From Thiohalorhabdus denitrificans (GTDB lineage: Bacteria > Pseudomonadota > Gammaproteobacteria > Thiohalorhabdales > Thiohalorhabdaceae), in assembly GCF_001399755.1 (NCBI RefSeq), contig NZ_LJCP01000011.1, forward strand, positions 372,001-436,000: DNA of 64,000 nucleotides. Reading direction: 5' to 3'. How positions within the stretch are numbered: position 1 is the stretch's first letter; each line of letters opens with the position of its first letter. Below are positions 25,421 to 35,161 of the stretch, one piece after another. The notes beneath the pieces were generated by a model. It saw only the letters and a program-made list of their open reading frames with translations. It was not told the origin of the DNA and did not search any database. A program made the position numbers and the translations under genes.

Positions 25421-25551
25421 CGGCGTGCTCTCCCCCTGACGGATGATGGCCGGGACGGGATGTCCGTTCCCCTTCCTGGCAATCTCCTACAGGGCGCGGC
25501 GGACAAACAACGTCCGCCGGCTCGCGGGGTCAAGTCACACGCCCAACCCCG

Positions 25552-26172
25552 TCAAAACCGCCGTCGCAGCCCCAGGGAGGGCACGTTGGAGCCGCCCTCG
25601 TCCGCCACCCAGCCGTAGGCCCCGGAGCGGTGGTGGAGGCGGGCGACGAGCGTCCAGGGCCCAAAGCCGGCCGGCCGCAGCGTCCCCTCGATGAACCAGT
25701 GCACCAGCACCCGCTCGGAGCCGTCGCCGTTGATCTCCTCCTCGAGGCGCGGGGTCCGGCTGGCCCAGGAGGGGCCGATGCCGAAGGCGGCGCCGGCCCG
25801 CCATCCCGGGCCCCCGTGGGCGCCCCGCCAGCGGAAGGTCAGGGCGGCGTTGATCTCCTCGTGGTCCTGCTCGCCGAAGTGCTTCACCAGCTGGACCTCC
25901 GTCTCCAGGGCCCAGCGCGGGTCGCGGTCCACCAGGCTCCAGCTCGGCGCCACCGCCAGCAGCCAGCCGTCCAGGTACTCGATGTTTCCGGGGCTGAGGA
26001 AGAAGTCCTCCCAGGGATTGACGCTGAAACGGCCTCCGTACACGGTCACCGCGTCCGGGGTCACGGCCGCAGCCGGGACGGGGCCGCCACCGGCGAGTAC
26101 CGCCGCCAGCGCCCCGGCCGCCAGCGCCCTGCGTAGGCGCCCCGACCGCTTCCCCCCTTTCCCCCTTTTCAT
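25552..26172 (-). CDS. PagL-like outer-membrane barrel protein, 206 aa
   Basis: A signal peptide (about 1-36, ending PAAAV) is followed by alternating beta strands and a final LGLRRRF. The segment LHHRSGAYG with GGSNVPSLGLR matches the catalytic His-Ser region of acyloxyacyl hydrolase/PagL-type lipid A 3-O-deacylase relatives, so lipid A trimming is possible; the match is short. I chose the ATG at 26172, which starts 5 bp before the RND gene ends, so it is the third gene of that operon. Confidence 0.7.
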   Translation of the reverse strand: MKRGKGGKRSGRLRRALAAGALAAVLAGGGPVPAAAVTPDAVTVYGGRFSVNPWEDFFLSPGNIEYLDGWLLAVAPSWSLVDRDPRWALETEVQLVKHFGEQDHEEINAALTFRWRGAHGGPGWRAGAAFGIGPSWASRTPRLEEEINGDGSERVLVHWFIEGTLRPAGFGPWTLVARLHHRSGAYGWVADEGGSNVPSLGLRRRF

Positions 26173-26176
26173 CGCC

Positions 26177-29100
26177 TCATACCTCACCTTCTTCGCGGCG
26201 CGCCCCCGCCAGGTCCTGCTGCATGGAGAGCATGGCCGGCACCAGCACCAGCACCAGCACGGTTGCGAAGGCCAGGCCGAAGGTGATGGAGGCGGCCATG
26301 GGGATCAGGAACTGCGCCTGGAGGCTGGTTTCGAACAGCAGCGGGGTCAAGCCCGCGATGGTGGTGAGGCTGGTGAGCACCATGGGCCGAAGGCGCCGGC
26401 AGGATGCATCCACCAGGGCCTCGCGCACGGGCATTCCCTGCTCCACCAGGTCGCGGAAGAAGCTCACCAGGATGATGGAGTTGTTCACCACAATCCCGGA
26501 GAGGCCGAACAGGCCGAACAGGGACAGCACGGTGAGGTCCAGACCCATGAGCCAGTGCCCCACCAAGGCCCCCACCAGGCCGAAGGGGATGGCGGCCATG
26601 ACCACCAGGGGCCAGGCGTAGGAGGAGAACACCGCCGCCAGCACCAGGTAGATGAGCACCAGGGCGATGAGCAGGCCCCGCTGCATGTCCGCCAGGGTAT
26701 CCGCCTGGTCCTCCGCCTGGCCCACGAACTCGTATTCGAGCCCGTACTCCCGTTCCAGGCCGGGCAGCACCCCCTCCTCCAGGGACGCCAGCACCCGGTT
26801 GGCGTTGGTCACGTCCCGGTCCACATCCCCCTGCACATGCACCGCCAGGCGGGCCTCGGCGTGGCGGATGGCCTCGAAGCCCCGCTCCGTCTCCAGCTCC
26901 ACCACCGAATCCAGGGGCGCCATGCCGCCCTCGGGCAACCGGACGGGCAGCCAGCGCAGCGCCCCGGTGTCGTCCTGCACGGCGTCCGGCAGGCCCACCC
27001 GGACCTCCACCTCGTCCTGGCCGCGGTTGAAGATCTGGGTCAGGTGGCCGGCGTAGGCGGAGCGCAGCTGGCCGCCCACCGTTTCCTCGGTGAGCCCCAG
27101 GGCCCGGCCCTCGCTGGTCACCCGGTAGAGGAGCTGCTCGCGGCCGTGGGGCATGTCGTCCTCCACCGCCGAGACACCGGGATAGCCCTGCAGAGCGCCC
27201 GCCAGATCCTGGGCCGCCGCCTTGAGGCGCTCGGGGCCGGCGCCCGTGAGGCGGATATCGATGTCCCGGCCCGGCGGCCCGCCGGTGCGGGCCGTCAGGG
27301 TGAAGGATTCCATACCGGGGGGCCGCTCGATGCGCTCCCGCCAGCGGGCGATGAACCCGCTGGCCGTCACCGCGCGCGCCTCGGGGCTGACCAGCTCCAC
27401 CACCATGGAGGCGAACTGGTCCCCGCTCTGGCCGCCCCCCGTCTCCTCCTCCCCGCTGGTGGTGCCGTGCCGGGCCACGGCCACGCGAAGGGGATCCCCC
27501 CGCACGGCCGCGTTGGTGGCCGCCAGGGTCTCCTCCAGGTGCTCCAGGAAGGCGTCCACCTCGGCCCGCGGCGTTCCCGCCACGAACTTGGCGTTGGCCT
27601 GGATCACATTGCCCTCGGGGGTGGGGAAGAAGGAGAAGGGCAGCCGCCCCCCGGCCAGCAGCCCCACGGCCACCACCAGCACGGCCACCCCACCCGCTAT
27701 GGTGGTTCCCCGCGACACCACCGCCCACTCCAGGGTGCGGCGGAAGGGGCCGTCGCGGAAGCGGTTGAAGGCCCCCTCGAAGCGGCTGCGGAAGCCGTGG
27801 CCGTCGCGCTCGCGGTCCATGCCCTCCAGCCCGCCGCCCAGGTGGCGGGGCAGCACCAGGAAGGCCTCCAGCAGCGAGGCGGCGATAACGCACACCACCA
27901 CCACGGGGATATCGAACAGGATCATGCCGATGGTCCCGCCCACCAGCATCAGGGGCAGGAAGGCGGCCACGGTGGTCAGGCTCGACGACAGCACCGGCGG
28001 CCACATGCGCCGTGCGGCGTTGACGGGGGCCTCCATGGGCCCCTCCCCGGTGCCCTGGTACCGGTGGAGAGCCTCCTCCCCCACCACGATGGCGTCGTCG
28101 ACGATGATGCCCAGGGTCATGATGAGGGCAAACAGGGAGATCATGTTCACCGAGCCGCCCAGGCCGTGGAGGATGGCCAGGGCCGCCAGGAAGGACACGG
28201 GGATGCCCAGTGCCACCCAAACCGCCACCCGGCCGCGCAGGAACAGGAACAGGGTGGCGAGCACCAGGAGCAGGCCGCCGACGCCGTTCTTCACCAGGAG
28301 CATGATGCGCTCCTGGAGCAGGCTCCAGGCCTCGTCGTAGGTCTCCATCCCCACGCCCGGCGGGAGGTTGGGCTCCACCTCCTCCACCCAGCGGTTGAGA
28401 ATGCGCGCCGACTCCAGGGTGTCCCCGGTCTGGCTGCGCTTGAGCTCCAGCTCCACCGCCGGGTGGCCCTGGTGGGTCAGGCGCACCTCGCCCTCCTGGT
28501 CCTGCAGCTCCACCTCGGCCATGTCGCCCAGGGGCACCCGCCCGCTCTCCGTCCCCGAGCGCACCTCGATGTCCTCGAAGGCCACGGCCCGCCGCCGCTG
28601 GGTCTCGCTGCGCAGCTGCCGGCCCGCCACCGCGTCGCCGATCTCCCCGGCGGGCAGGTCCACGCTCTGGGCCGCCACCCGCTCCGCCACCTCCTCCAGG
28701 GAGAGGTCCATGGCGTGCAGGTTCGCCGGCGGCACCTGGATGGCCACCTTCTGCTCCGGCAGGCCGTTGATGTCCACCTTGGCGATGCCGCGGTCGAGGA
28801 GCTGGTCGCGCAGGTCCTGGGCCAGCTCGCGCAGCTCGGCGCGGCCCTGGGGGGTATCGGGGCCGTCCTCGGCGTAGAGGAGCACGGTGGCCACGGGGTC
28901 GAACGGGGTGACGCGGAGGACCTCGGGCTCCTCGGCCTCCTCGGGGAGGTTGCGCACCTGCCCCACGCGGGACTTGGCCTCCTCCAGGGCCTCCCCCATG
29001 TCCGCGTCCTCGCGGTACTCCAGGGTGATGGTGGAGCTACCCTCCGTGGAGGTGGAGGTGATCTTGTCCAGGTGGTCGAGGTTGCGGAGCTCCTGCTCCA

Positions 29101-29317
29101 GGGGGCGGGTGACGGCCTCCTCCATGTCGGAGGCCGCCGCGCCCTCCCAGACCACGGTCACCGTGATGCGGCCCAGGTCGAAGTTGGGGAAGAACTGGGT
29201 GTTAATCTGGCTCAGGGCGTAGACGCCGGTGAGCACCATGAGCGCCATGAGCAGGTGGCCCGCCACGCGGTTGCGGGCGAAGCGGGCGATGAAGCCCTGG
29301 CCGTCCTCCCTTGTCAC
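26177..29317 (-). CDS. RND efflux permease (AcrB family)
   Basis: The 1046-residue inner-membrane pump has 12 membrane helices and two large periplasmic loops. Visible signatures are INTQFFPNFDLGRITVTVVW near the N-terminus, MTLGIIVDDAIVVGEEA with paired Asp in TM4 for proton relay, and the second-half LFGLSGIVVNNSIILV. Length is normal for the HAE family. Its start overlaps the end of the adaptor gene. No outer-membrane TolC-type gene is in the set. Substrate cannot be told from sequence. Confidence 0.95.
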   Translation of the reverse strand: MTREDGQGFIARFARNRVAGHLLMALMVLTGVYALSQINTQFFPNFDLGRITVTVVWEGAAASDMEEAVTRPLEQELRNLDHLDKITSTSTEGSSTITLEYREDADMGEALEEAKSRVGQVRNLPEEAEEPEVLRVTPFDPVATVLLYAEDGPDTPQGRAELRELAQDLRDQLLDRGIAKVDINGLPEQKVAIQVPPANLHAMDLSLEEVAERVAAQSVDLPAGEIGDAVAGRQLRSETQRRRAVAFEDIEVRSGTESGRVPLGDMAEVELQDQEGEVRLTHQGHPAVELELKRSQTGDTLESARILNRWVEEVEPNLPPGVGMETYDEAWSLLQERIMLLVKNGVGGLLLVLATLFLFLRGRVAVWVALGIPVSFLAALAILHGLGGSVNMISLFALIMTLGIIVDDAIVVGEEALHRYQGTGEGPMEAPVNAARRMWPPVLSSSLTTVAAFLPLMLVGGTIGMILFDIPVVVVCVIAASLLEAFLVLPRHLGGGLEGMDRERDGHGFRSRFEGAFNRFRDGPFRRTLEWAVVSRGTTIAGGVAVLVVAVGLLAGGRLPFSFFPTPEGNVIQANAKFVAGTPRAEVDAFLEHLEETLAATNAAVRGDPLRVAVARHGTTSGEEETGGGQSGDQFASMVVELVSPEARAVTASGFIARWRERIERPPGMESFTLTARTGGPPGRDIDIRLTGAGPERLKAAAQDLAGALQGYPGVSAVEDDMPHGREQLLYRVTSEGRALGLTEETVGGQLRSAYAGHLTQIFNRGQDEVEVRVGLPDAVQDDTGALRWLPVRLPEGGMAPLDSVVELETERGFEAIRHAEARLAVHVQGDVDRDVTNANRVLASLEEGVLPGLEREYGLEYEFVGQAEDQADTLADMQRGLLIALVLIYLVLAAVFSSYAWPLVVMAAIPFGLVGALVGHWLMGLDLTVLSLFGLFGLSGIVVNNSIILVSFFRDLVEQGMPVREALVDASCRRLRPMVLTSLTTIAGLTPLLFETSLQAQFLIPMAASITFGLAFATVLVLVLVPAMLSMQQDLAGARREEGEV

Positions 29318-30591
29318 GGCGTCCCCGCCCCCGCCTCGCCGTCCTCGCGGACCCGCACCTTCAGGCCGTCCCGGGCCCGGGGCAGCTGGGTGGTCACCAC
29401 CCGGTCACCGTCGCGCAGTTCCGGGGAGCGGACCAGGGCCAGGCTGGGGCCGTCGGCCACCGCGTGCTGGCCCGCCCGCTCCACCTCCAGGCGCACCATG
29501 CGTCCCTCCCGCACCACGAACATGCGGTCGTGGTCGTACAGCGCCGAGTAGGGCACGGCCACCAGGCCCGGCCGCTCCGGCATCTCCACCGTCACCTCGG
29601 CGAAACGGTCCAGGGCGAGGTCCGCCGGGGCCTCCTCCCGGATCCGGAACAGGGCCTCCACCCCGCCGGAATCCTGCGGGCTGCGCCCGCCCAGGCGGTC
29701 CAGCTCCGCCTCCAGCTCGCGGCCGTCCACCCGCACCGTGGCGGTGATCGTGCGCTCCGCCTCCAGGGCCCGCACCACGGCCTCCACCCGGGTGGCGGGG
29801 ATGGTGGCCCGCACTTCCAGGGCGTCGGTGTCGTACAGGCCCACCAGCTCGTCCCCCGCCCGCACCCGGTCGCCGGGGGCCACCTCCACGGAGGTGATGC
29901 GCCCCCGGAAGGGCGCCTCCACCCGGGTGCGCTCCAGATCCCGCTCGGCCTGGGCCACCTGGGCCGCGGCGCGCTGGCGCTGGGCCTCCAGGCCCTCCAG
30001 GCGGGCGTCGAAGCTCTCCACCTGCAGCCGCTGACGGATCAGCTCCAGCCGGGCCCGGCGCCGCGCCTCCCGCGCGGTGTCCAGCTCCGCCCGGGAGCCC
30101 ATGTCGCGCCCCGCCAGCTCCTCGGCGCGGTCCACCGCGCGGCCGGCCAGTTCCACCAGGGCTTGCTGCTGCTCCAGGGACTCCTGGTCGGCCCGGTGCT
30201 GGGCCCTGGCCTCCTCGATGGTGGCCTCGATCTCCGTGAGGTCGGCGCGCCGCTGCGCCAGGTCGTCCTCGATGTCCCCGCTGTCCAGCCGCACCAGGAG
30301 GTCCCCCTCCGCCACCACCCGCCCCTCGCGAACGGGCACCGCCTCCACGTCGCCCTCCACCGCGGCGGTGCGGGTGGAATGGCGTGGGGACTCCAGGCGT
30401 CCGTACAGGGAGAGGGTGGGGGCGCGCGGCCCGGGGGAGACCGTCCGGACGTCCACCACCCAGGCGGGCTCCCCCTCCTCCTTGGCCGGGGGCTCAGGGC
30501 GGGTCACCACCAGCACCCAGAACAGGCCCGCGCCGATCAGCAGGATCAGCAGGGGCGGCAGATAGGGACGCATCCGGTGCAGTGCTTCCAT
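29314..30591 (-). CDS. HlyD/MFP family efflux adaptor
   Basis: The periplasmic adaptor is about 425 residues and is anchored by one N-terminal helix (LPPLLILLIGAGLFWVL). It has the lipoyl half-motifs (GDVEAVPVREGRVVAEGDLL, and RVEAPFRGRITSVEVAPGDRV) on either side of a long coiled coil (about 110-200), then a beta-barrel domain. The start is uncertain: ATG 30591 is used; ATG 30573 and TTG 30621 are alternatives. It works with the RND permease encoded directly downstream. Confidence 0.9.
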   Translation of the reverse strand: MEALHRMRPYLPPLLILLIGAGLFWVLVVTRPEPPAKEEGEPAWVVDVRTVSPGPRAPTLSLYGRLESPRHSTRTAAVEGDVEAVPVREGRVVAEGDLLVRLDSGDIEDDLAQRRADLTEIEATIEEARAQHRADQESLEQQQALVELAGRAVDRAEELAGRDMGSRAELDTAREARRRARLELIRQRLQVESFDARLEGLEAQRQRAAAQVAQAERDLERTRVEAPFRGRITSVEVAPGDRVRAGDELVGLYDTDALEVRATIPATRVEAVVRALEAERTITATVRVDGRELEAELDRLGGRSPQDSGGVEALFRIREEAPADLALDRFAEVTVEMPERPGLVAVPYSALYDHDRMFVVREGRMVRLEVERAGQHAVADGPSLALVRSPELRDGDRVVTTQLPRARDGLKVRVREDGEAGAGTP

Positions 30592-30657
30592 GCAGGGACC
30601 AATCTCGCGATGCGGGGACAAGCGGGGCCCGCTGTCCCGGAGCCCGGACGCCGGCGC

Positions 30658-31782
30658 TCAGTCCAGGCGGGCGCCGTCCGGGGCGAAGAAATGCAGAGCG
30701 CCGGGGTCCAGGGCCAGGTCCGCCACCTCCCCGGGCTGCGGCGCCCCCTTCTCCAGCCGGGCCACCAGCGGGGGCGCGGTGTCGGGGGACTCCGGATCCA
30801 CCGTGGACACGGGCGGCTCCAGGTACAACAGGATCTCATGCCCGAGAAATTCGCGCATGCGCACGGGCAGGCGCAGCCGTTCCCCGCCTTCCACGCCCCC
30901 CGGCACCACGAAACCCTCTGGACGCACGCCGAGGAGCACCTCCTGGGGCCCGCCCCCGGCCAGCGCCGCCGGCACCACCTCCACCGGAAGGGTCACCTCC
31001 TGCGCCCCCAGCTCCGCGCGCCAGCCCCCCGCTTCCGGGTGGATCCGGGTCCGCAGCAGGTTCATGCCCGGGCTGCCCAGGAAGGCGGCCACGAAGGCGT
31101 TGGACGGGGCCGCGTACAACCGGTCCGGGGCGTCCATCTGCTGCACGACGCCGTCGCGCAGCACCGCCACCCGGTGGCCCAGGGTCATGGCCTCCGCCTG
31201 GTCGTGGGTGACGTAGATGGTGGTGGCGCCCAGACGCCGCTGCAGGGCAGCGATCTCGGCGCGGATACGCACGCGCAGCTTGGCGTCCAGGTTGGACAGC
31301 GGCTCGTCCATGAGGAACACGGCGGGCTCCCGCACCAGGGCGCGGCCCATGGCCGCCCGCTGGCGCTGGCCGCCGGACAGGGCCTTCGGCCGGCGCTCCA
31401 GCAGCTCCGTAATGCCCAGCAGCCGGGCGGCCTCCTCGGCGCGGCGGCGGCGCTCCGCCCGCCCCAGGCCCCGCATGCGCAGCGGAAATTCCAGGTTGCC
31501 ACGCACGGTCATGTGCGGATACAGGGCGTAGTTCTGGAACACCATGGCCACGTCCCGTTCCCCGGGGCCCGTGTCGTTCACCGGCCGGTCGCCGATGCGC
31601 ACGGTGCCGCCGGTGGCCGCCTCCAGGCCCGCGATCAGGCGCAGGACCGTGGACTTTCCGCAGCCGGAGGGCCCCACCAGCACCACCAGCTCGCCGTCCG
31701 CGACCTCCAGGGACAGGTCGCGGACCGCGGCGGTGCCGTCGGGGAAGGTTTTCGCCACCCTCTCCAGGGCCACGGCGGCCAC
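30658..31782 (-). CDS. Sugar-type ABC importer ATP-binding subunit (MalK/UgpC-like)
   Basis: The 374-residue protein has Walker A GPSGCGKST (38-46), Q-loop FQNYALYPHMT, signature LSGGQRQR, Walker B VFLMDEPLSNLDAK and H-loop THDQAEA, followed by an OB-fold/TOBE regulatory domain of about 130 residues as in MalK. No permease is adjacent; the matching permeases and binding protein lie at 37211-40414 on the same strand beyond an AT-rich insertion. It follows the FAH-family gene by 5 bp. Confidence 0.93.
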   Translation of the reverse strand: MAAVALERVAKTFPDGTAAVRDLSLEVADGELVVLVGPSGCGKSTVLRLIAGLEAATGGTVRIGDRPVNDTGPGERDVAMVFQNYALYPHMTVRGNLEFPLRMRGLGRAERRRRAEEAARLLGITELLERRPKALSGGQRQRAAMGRALVREPAVFLMDEPLSNLDAKLRVRIRAEIAALQRRLGATTIYVTHDQAEAMTLGHRVAVLRDGVVQQMDAPDRLYAAPSNAFVAAFLGSPGMNLLRTRIHPEAGGWRAELGAQEVTLPVEVVPAALAGGGPQEVLLGVRPEGFVVPGGVEGGERLRLPVRMREFLGHEILLYLEPPVSTVDPESPDTAPPLVARLEKGAPQPGEVADLALDPGALHFFAPDGARLD

Positions 31783-31787
31783 GGGCC

Positions 31788-32684
31788 CTACTCCACGGGG
31801 TTGCGCAGGGTGCCGATGCCGCTCACGTGCACCTCCACCCGGTCGCCGGAGCGCAGGTAGCGCGGCGGGTCGAAGCCCGCCCCCACGCCCTCCGGGGTGC
31901 CGGTGGCGATGATGTCCCCGGGCTGCAGGGTCATGCCCGCGGACAACGTCTCGATCAGCGTGGGGATATCGAAGATCAGGTCGTCCAGACGGCCCGCCTG
32001 GCGGCGCTCGCCGTTGACGTGAGTGGTCACCTCCACCGTGTCCAGCTCGGAGAGCTCATCGGCGGTCACCAGCAGGGGGCCCATGGGGCAGAAGCCGTCC
32101 AGGCTCTTGCCCAGGAACCACTGGGTGTGGCGCTTCTGCAGGGTGCGCGAGGTGACGTCGTTGACGATGGTGTAGCCGAAGACGTGGTCGAAGGCCTCCG
32201 CGGCAGGGATGCCGCGGCCGCCGCGACCGATGACCACCGCTAGCTCGCCCTCGTAGTCGACGGACTCGGTGGGATCCAGGTGGGCGGGGATGGGCTGGCC
32301 GGGGCCGGAGACGGCGGTGGGGGCCTTGGTGAAGAAGATGGGGTATTCGGGCAAGTCGCCGCTCACCCCGCTTGCCGAGCCCGCGGTGCCGGAGAACTCC
32401 CCGGCGTGGGCGGCGTAGTTCTTGCCCACGCAGACGACGTTGCGCGTTGGCTGCGGCAGGGGCGCCAGGACGCTGACCTCCTCCAGGGCCGGCCGAGCCT
32501 CCGCCGGCGCCTGCTCGGCGGCCTCCAGCGCCGCGTTCAGTGAGGCCTCGCCGCCGGCGACGAAATCGGCCATGTCCCGCGGCAGCCGCGGCTCCACCGC
32601 CTGGAGGTCCACCACCCGCCCCGCCTCCAGCTCCACGAGGCCGATGCGGGTGCTGCCCTCCCGCTGGAATGAGATCAGGCGCAT
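31788..32684 (-). CDS. Fumarylacetoacetate hydrolase family protein
   Basis: The 298-residue protein has an N-terminal cap (about 1-70) and a C-terminal FAH fold with CVGKNYAAHAGE, the metal ligands in SVDYEGELAVVIGRGGR, VNDVTSRTLQ, GKSLDGFCPMGP and TGTPEGVGAGF. Family members hydrolyse or decarboxylate 2-oxo/diketo acids in catabolic pathways. It is co-transcribed with the ABC ATPase. The specific substrate is unknown. Confidence 0.93.
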   Translation of the reverse strand: MRLISFQREGSTRIGLVELEAGRVVDLQAVEPRLPRDMADFVAGGEASLNAALEAAEQAPAEARPALEEVSVLAPLPQPTRNVVCVGKNYAAHAGEFSGTAGSASGVSGDLPEYPIFFTKAPTAVSGPGQPIPAHLDPTESVDYEGELAVVIGRGGRGIPAAEAFDHVFGYTIVNDVTSRTLQKRHTQWFLGKSLDGFCPMGPLLVTADELSELDTVEVTTHVNGERRQAGRLDDLIFDIPTLIETLSAGMTLQPGDIIATGTPEGVGAGFDPPRYLRSGDRVEVHVSGIGTLRNPVE

Positions 32685-32813
32685 GCGCCACCTTTCCTGG
32701 GTTGGCTGGTCCTCCCCCGATTGTACACACGCAGGCGGGCCTGGCCCTCAAGGCCGTCGGGACACACCGGACACGGCGACAACGCGGGGGCGGACGCGGG
32801 AGGGCGGCCCGGG

Positions 32814-33542
32814 CTATGCGGGGCTGCGCAGCAGGTCCACGCGGATGGGCATCTCAAATTTGGCGCCGTCCGGGCCCATGTAGCCCTCGAAGGTCTCGCG
32901 TACCTGCTCGTAGAGCTCCGGGCTCAGGTTGTGCTCGGTGTGGGTGACGCCGAGCACCTTGTCCTCGAAGTCGGCGAAATCGTCGAAGTCGTTGCGGGTG
33001 TTGAAGAAGCGCTGCTCGACCAGCTCCAGCACGCCACCGTCCACGGCCCGCTGCACGGCCTCGAAGGCCTTGCGCCGCACCTCGCCCTCGTCGTGGAACA
33101 GGCGCAGCACCTCGTTGAAGTCGCCGGCGTAGACCGGCTCGGAGATGTAGGCCACCCCGCCCGGGCGCAGCACCCGGCGGATCTCCTGCATGGCCTGATC
33201 CATGGACTCCACGGGCACGTGGTGCAGGGACTTGAACATCAGCACCACGTCGGCGCTGTCGTCCTCAGCCGGGATGGCCTCGGCCCCGGCGCGGGCGAAG
33301 GTCACCGTGTCCGGGACGTCCGTGGCCTCCAGATTCTTGCCGTGCTGGATCTCGTCCACCTCGCAGGCCAGGACCGAGGCCGGGCGGCCGGTGCCGGCGA
33401 TGGCGCGGGTGTGGGCGGCCGCGCCGCAGCCCAGCTCGATGACCCGGGCGCCGTCCAGGGGCAGCAGCTCGGAGTAAACGTCGGCCTCTTCCACCACCTC
33501 GGTCACCGAGGGGTCCTGGATCTTCATATTCGCTGCGCTCAT
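32814..33542 (-). CDS. Class I SAM-dependent methyltransferase
   Basis: The 242-residue protein contains RVIELGCGAAAHTRAIAGTG as the SAM-binding loop, then an acidic strand end (CEVDEI), DDSADVVLMFKSLHHVP and LRPGGVAYISEPVY. This is the UbiE/Methyltransf_11 fold; the substrate is unknown. The start at 33542 has AGGGAG upstream. It is divergent from the dienelactone hydrolase gene across 233 bp. Confidence 0.88.
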   Translation of the reverse strand: MSAANMKIQDPSVTEVVEEADVYSELLPLDGARVIELGCGAAAHTRAIAGTGRPASVLACEVDEIQHGKNLEATDVPDTVTFARAGAEAIPAEDDSADVVLMFKSLHHVPVESMDQAMQEIRRVLRPGGVAYISEPVYAGDFNEVLRLFHDEGEVRRKAFEAVQRAVDGGVLELVEQRFFNTRNDFDDFADFEDKVLGVTHTEHNLSPELYEQVRETFEGYMGPDGAKFEMPIRVDLLRSPA

Positions 33543-33600
33543 GGGTGGTTATCTCTCCCTGCCGGAATTAATTAGCCAAAACTAATACAGTAACGCATGC

Positions 33601-33623
33601 CCGCAGTTGGGCCCAACTTGCGG
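33601..33623. promoter_or_regulatory. Near-perfect palindrome in a divergent promoter region
   Basis: CCGCAGTTGGGCCCAACTTG-CGG is a dyad with one extra base in one arm, centred in the 233-bp spacer between the methyltransferase and dienelactone hydrolase genes. A regulator site is possible. An AT-rich stretch (ATTAATTAGCCAAAACTAATAC) precedes it on the methyltransferase side. Confidence 0.35.
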
Positions 33624-33775
33624 CGGCCTCCCCTATCTTCTTGGGCAGCCAACCTGACCTGACTCTCCCCGCCTGCGTGAATCATGCTCGGGAGAAGGCG
33701 TAGCGTGGGGAGCAGGGCTTGCGCCCTTGCGCTTGGCCAGCCCAGTCCCCTTCCAACCATTCCCTGGAGGCACCC

Positions 33776-34468
33776 ATGGGCAAGATGATCGATTTCGAGC
33801 GGCCCGACGGCCAGACCGCGCAGGGCTACCTGGTGGAGCCGGAGCATCCCGCAGGGCCTCCCGGCATCGTGGTGATCCAGGAATGGTGGGGCGTGAACGA
33901 CCAGATCAAGGGAGTGGCGGAGGAGCTGGCCGCCGCGGGCTACCGGGCGCTGGTTCCCGACCTCTACCGGGGCGATAAGACCGTGGAGGCGGAGGAGGCC
34001 GAGCACCTCATGAAGGGGCTCGATTTCAGTGATGCCGCCGGGCAGGACGTGCGCGGCGCCGTCCAGCACCTCAAAGCCACTGGCAGCACCAAGGTGGGCG
34101 TCACCGGCTTCTGCATGGGCGGCGCGCTGGCGCTACTGGCGGCGGTCCACGTCCCCGAGAGCGACGCCACCGTGGTCTGGTACGGCTACCCCCCGCTCGA
34201 ATACGTCGACGCCAACTACATCCAGGCCCCACTGCTCGGCCACTGGGGCACCCGGGACGAGATGTTCCCCATCTCCGGCGTGGACGACCTGGAAAAGAAG
34301 CTGGAGGCGGCGGGCGTGATTTACGAGTTCCACCGCTACGACGCCAAGCACGCCTTCGCCAACGAGACCGCGGACTCGTACAACCTCGAACCGTTAGAGC
34401 ACAATCCGGAGGCCGCGGAGCTGGCCTGGGAGCGGACTATGGGGTTTTTTGATAGGCATTTGAAGTAA
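33776..34468 (+). CDS. Dienelactone hydrolase family protein
   Basis: The 230-residue alpha/beta hydrolase has the catalytic Cys in GFCMGGALAL (about residue 112), an Asp in GTRDEMFP and the His in AKHAFANE, the DLH triad. The conserved IQEWWGVNDQIKGVA is near the N-terminus. It starts at ATG 33776 after CTGGAGG. DLH enzymes open cyclic dienelactones in chlorocatechol routes, but most relatives act on other esters. It is the last high-G+C gene before the AT-rich island. Confidence 0.93.
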   Translation: MGKMIDFERPDGQTAQGYLVEPEHPAGPPGIVVIQEWWGVNDQIKGVAEELAAAGYRALVPDLYRGDKTVEAEEAEHLMKGLDFSDAAGQDVRGAVQHLKATGSTKVGVTGFCMGGALALLAAVHVPESDATVVWYGYPPLEYVDANYIQAPLLGHWGTRDEMFPISGVDDLEKKLEAAGVIYEFHRYDAKHAFANETADSYNLEPLEHNPEAAELAWERTMGFFDRHLK

Positions 34469-34629
34469 AACGGGATGAGTAGCCGGGGGGAGTAGGGGCT
34501 CGGGTGATATCGAGAACCCCGGCCAAGGCAAATGGCAAAACCAAACTCCAACTTAACCCGAGCTCCCAAACGGCGGAAAGATCCGTATTTTTAATTTAAT
34601 TCTAGTCGAAAATCAGGAAAATGTGCTCC

Positions 34630-35076
34630 TTAGCCATTCCTCTTTTCCTCCTTTGCCTGAGTCATGTACTGGGTCCAATTGGTGTTCTCTTTTGATATCA
34701 ATGCTTCAACCCGATGAACCAACATTTGAAGGCGCTCCTCATCTTCACAATCGTAGGGGTCGGAACACGTTAGAAACATGTACTTTTCTTTTTTTAATGA
34801 TTCGCAGGTGGTCCTATATTCAATCCAGTGCTCTTGGAATTGATATAACCCGAGCAGGCCCGCGATGCATGCAACAATGAGCCCAAGCCCGCCAACAATA
34901 ACGCTAATATTGTCCTGATATACGTGTATATTGCCTGACAAGAAAGGAATGCTTACCGCGCAAACAATCTCGCCTACCCTGAGCCGCTTGAACCATCTTT
35001 GATTACTCTGACTTTTCCTGTCATACCAATTAATTTGGTCTTCAACACGATCTTTCAAATATTCCTCAGCGTTCAT
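34630..35076 (-). CDS. SLATT-like two-TM protein (DUF4231)
   Basis: The 148-residue protein has a charged N-terminal helix (YLKDRVEDQINWYDRKSQ), two membrane helices at about 34-50 and 57-79, then WIEYRTTCESLKKEKYMFL and an acidic helix. This pattern (WYD...K, two TMs, YR.T.E.LK.E) is that of DUF4231 in the SLATT superfamily, predicted by comparative genomics to be membrane-perturbing effectors of bacterial conflict systems. It is the last gene of the island operon, 85 bp after the previous gene, with its own AGGAAAG ribosome site. Confidence 0.82.
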   Translation of the reverse strand: MNAEEYLKDRVEDQINWYDRKSQSNQRWFKRLRVGEIVCAVSIPFLSGNIHVYQDNISVIVGGLGLIVACIAGLLGLYQFQEHWIEYRTTCESLKKEKYMFLTCSDPYDCEDEERLQMLVHRVEALISKENTNWTQYMTQAKEEKRNG

Positions 35077-35161
35077 CTGCTTTCCTGTATAACCTATCTA
35101 TCAGAAAGGGTACATAGTAGCCACTGTTTAAAGGACTTGTTCTGCATATTCAACGGTCAAA

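Noticed and set aside
25691-29551. 1286-codon open frame on the plus strand, and similar long frames such as 29311-31860
   Set aside because: These are antisense to the RND permease, adaptor and ABC ATPase genes. Their products are rich in His, Gln, Gly and Arg without domain features. Long antisense frames are expected at this G+C.
34336-34569. 77-codon minus-strand frame left of the island
   Set aside because: It overlaps the dienelactone hydrolase gene antisense and has no homology-like motif or ribosome site.
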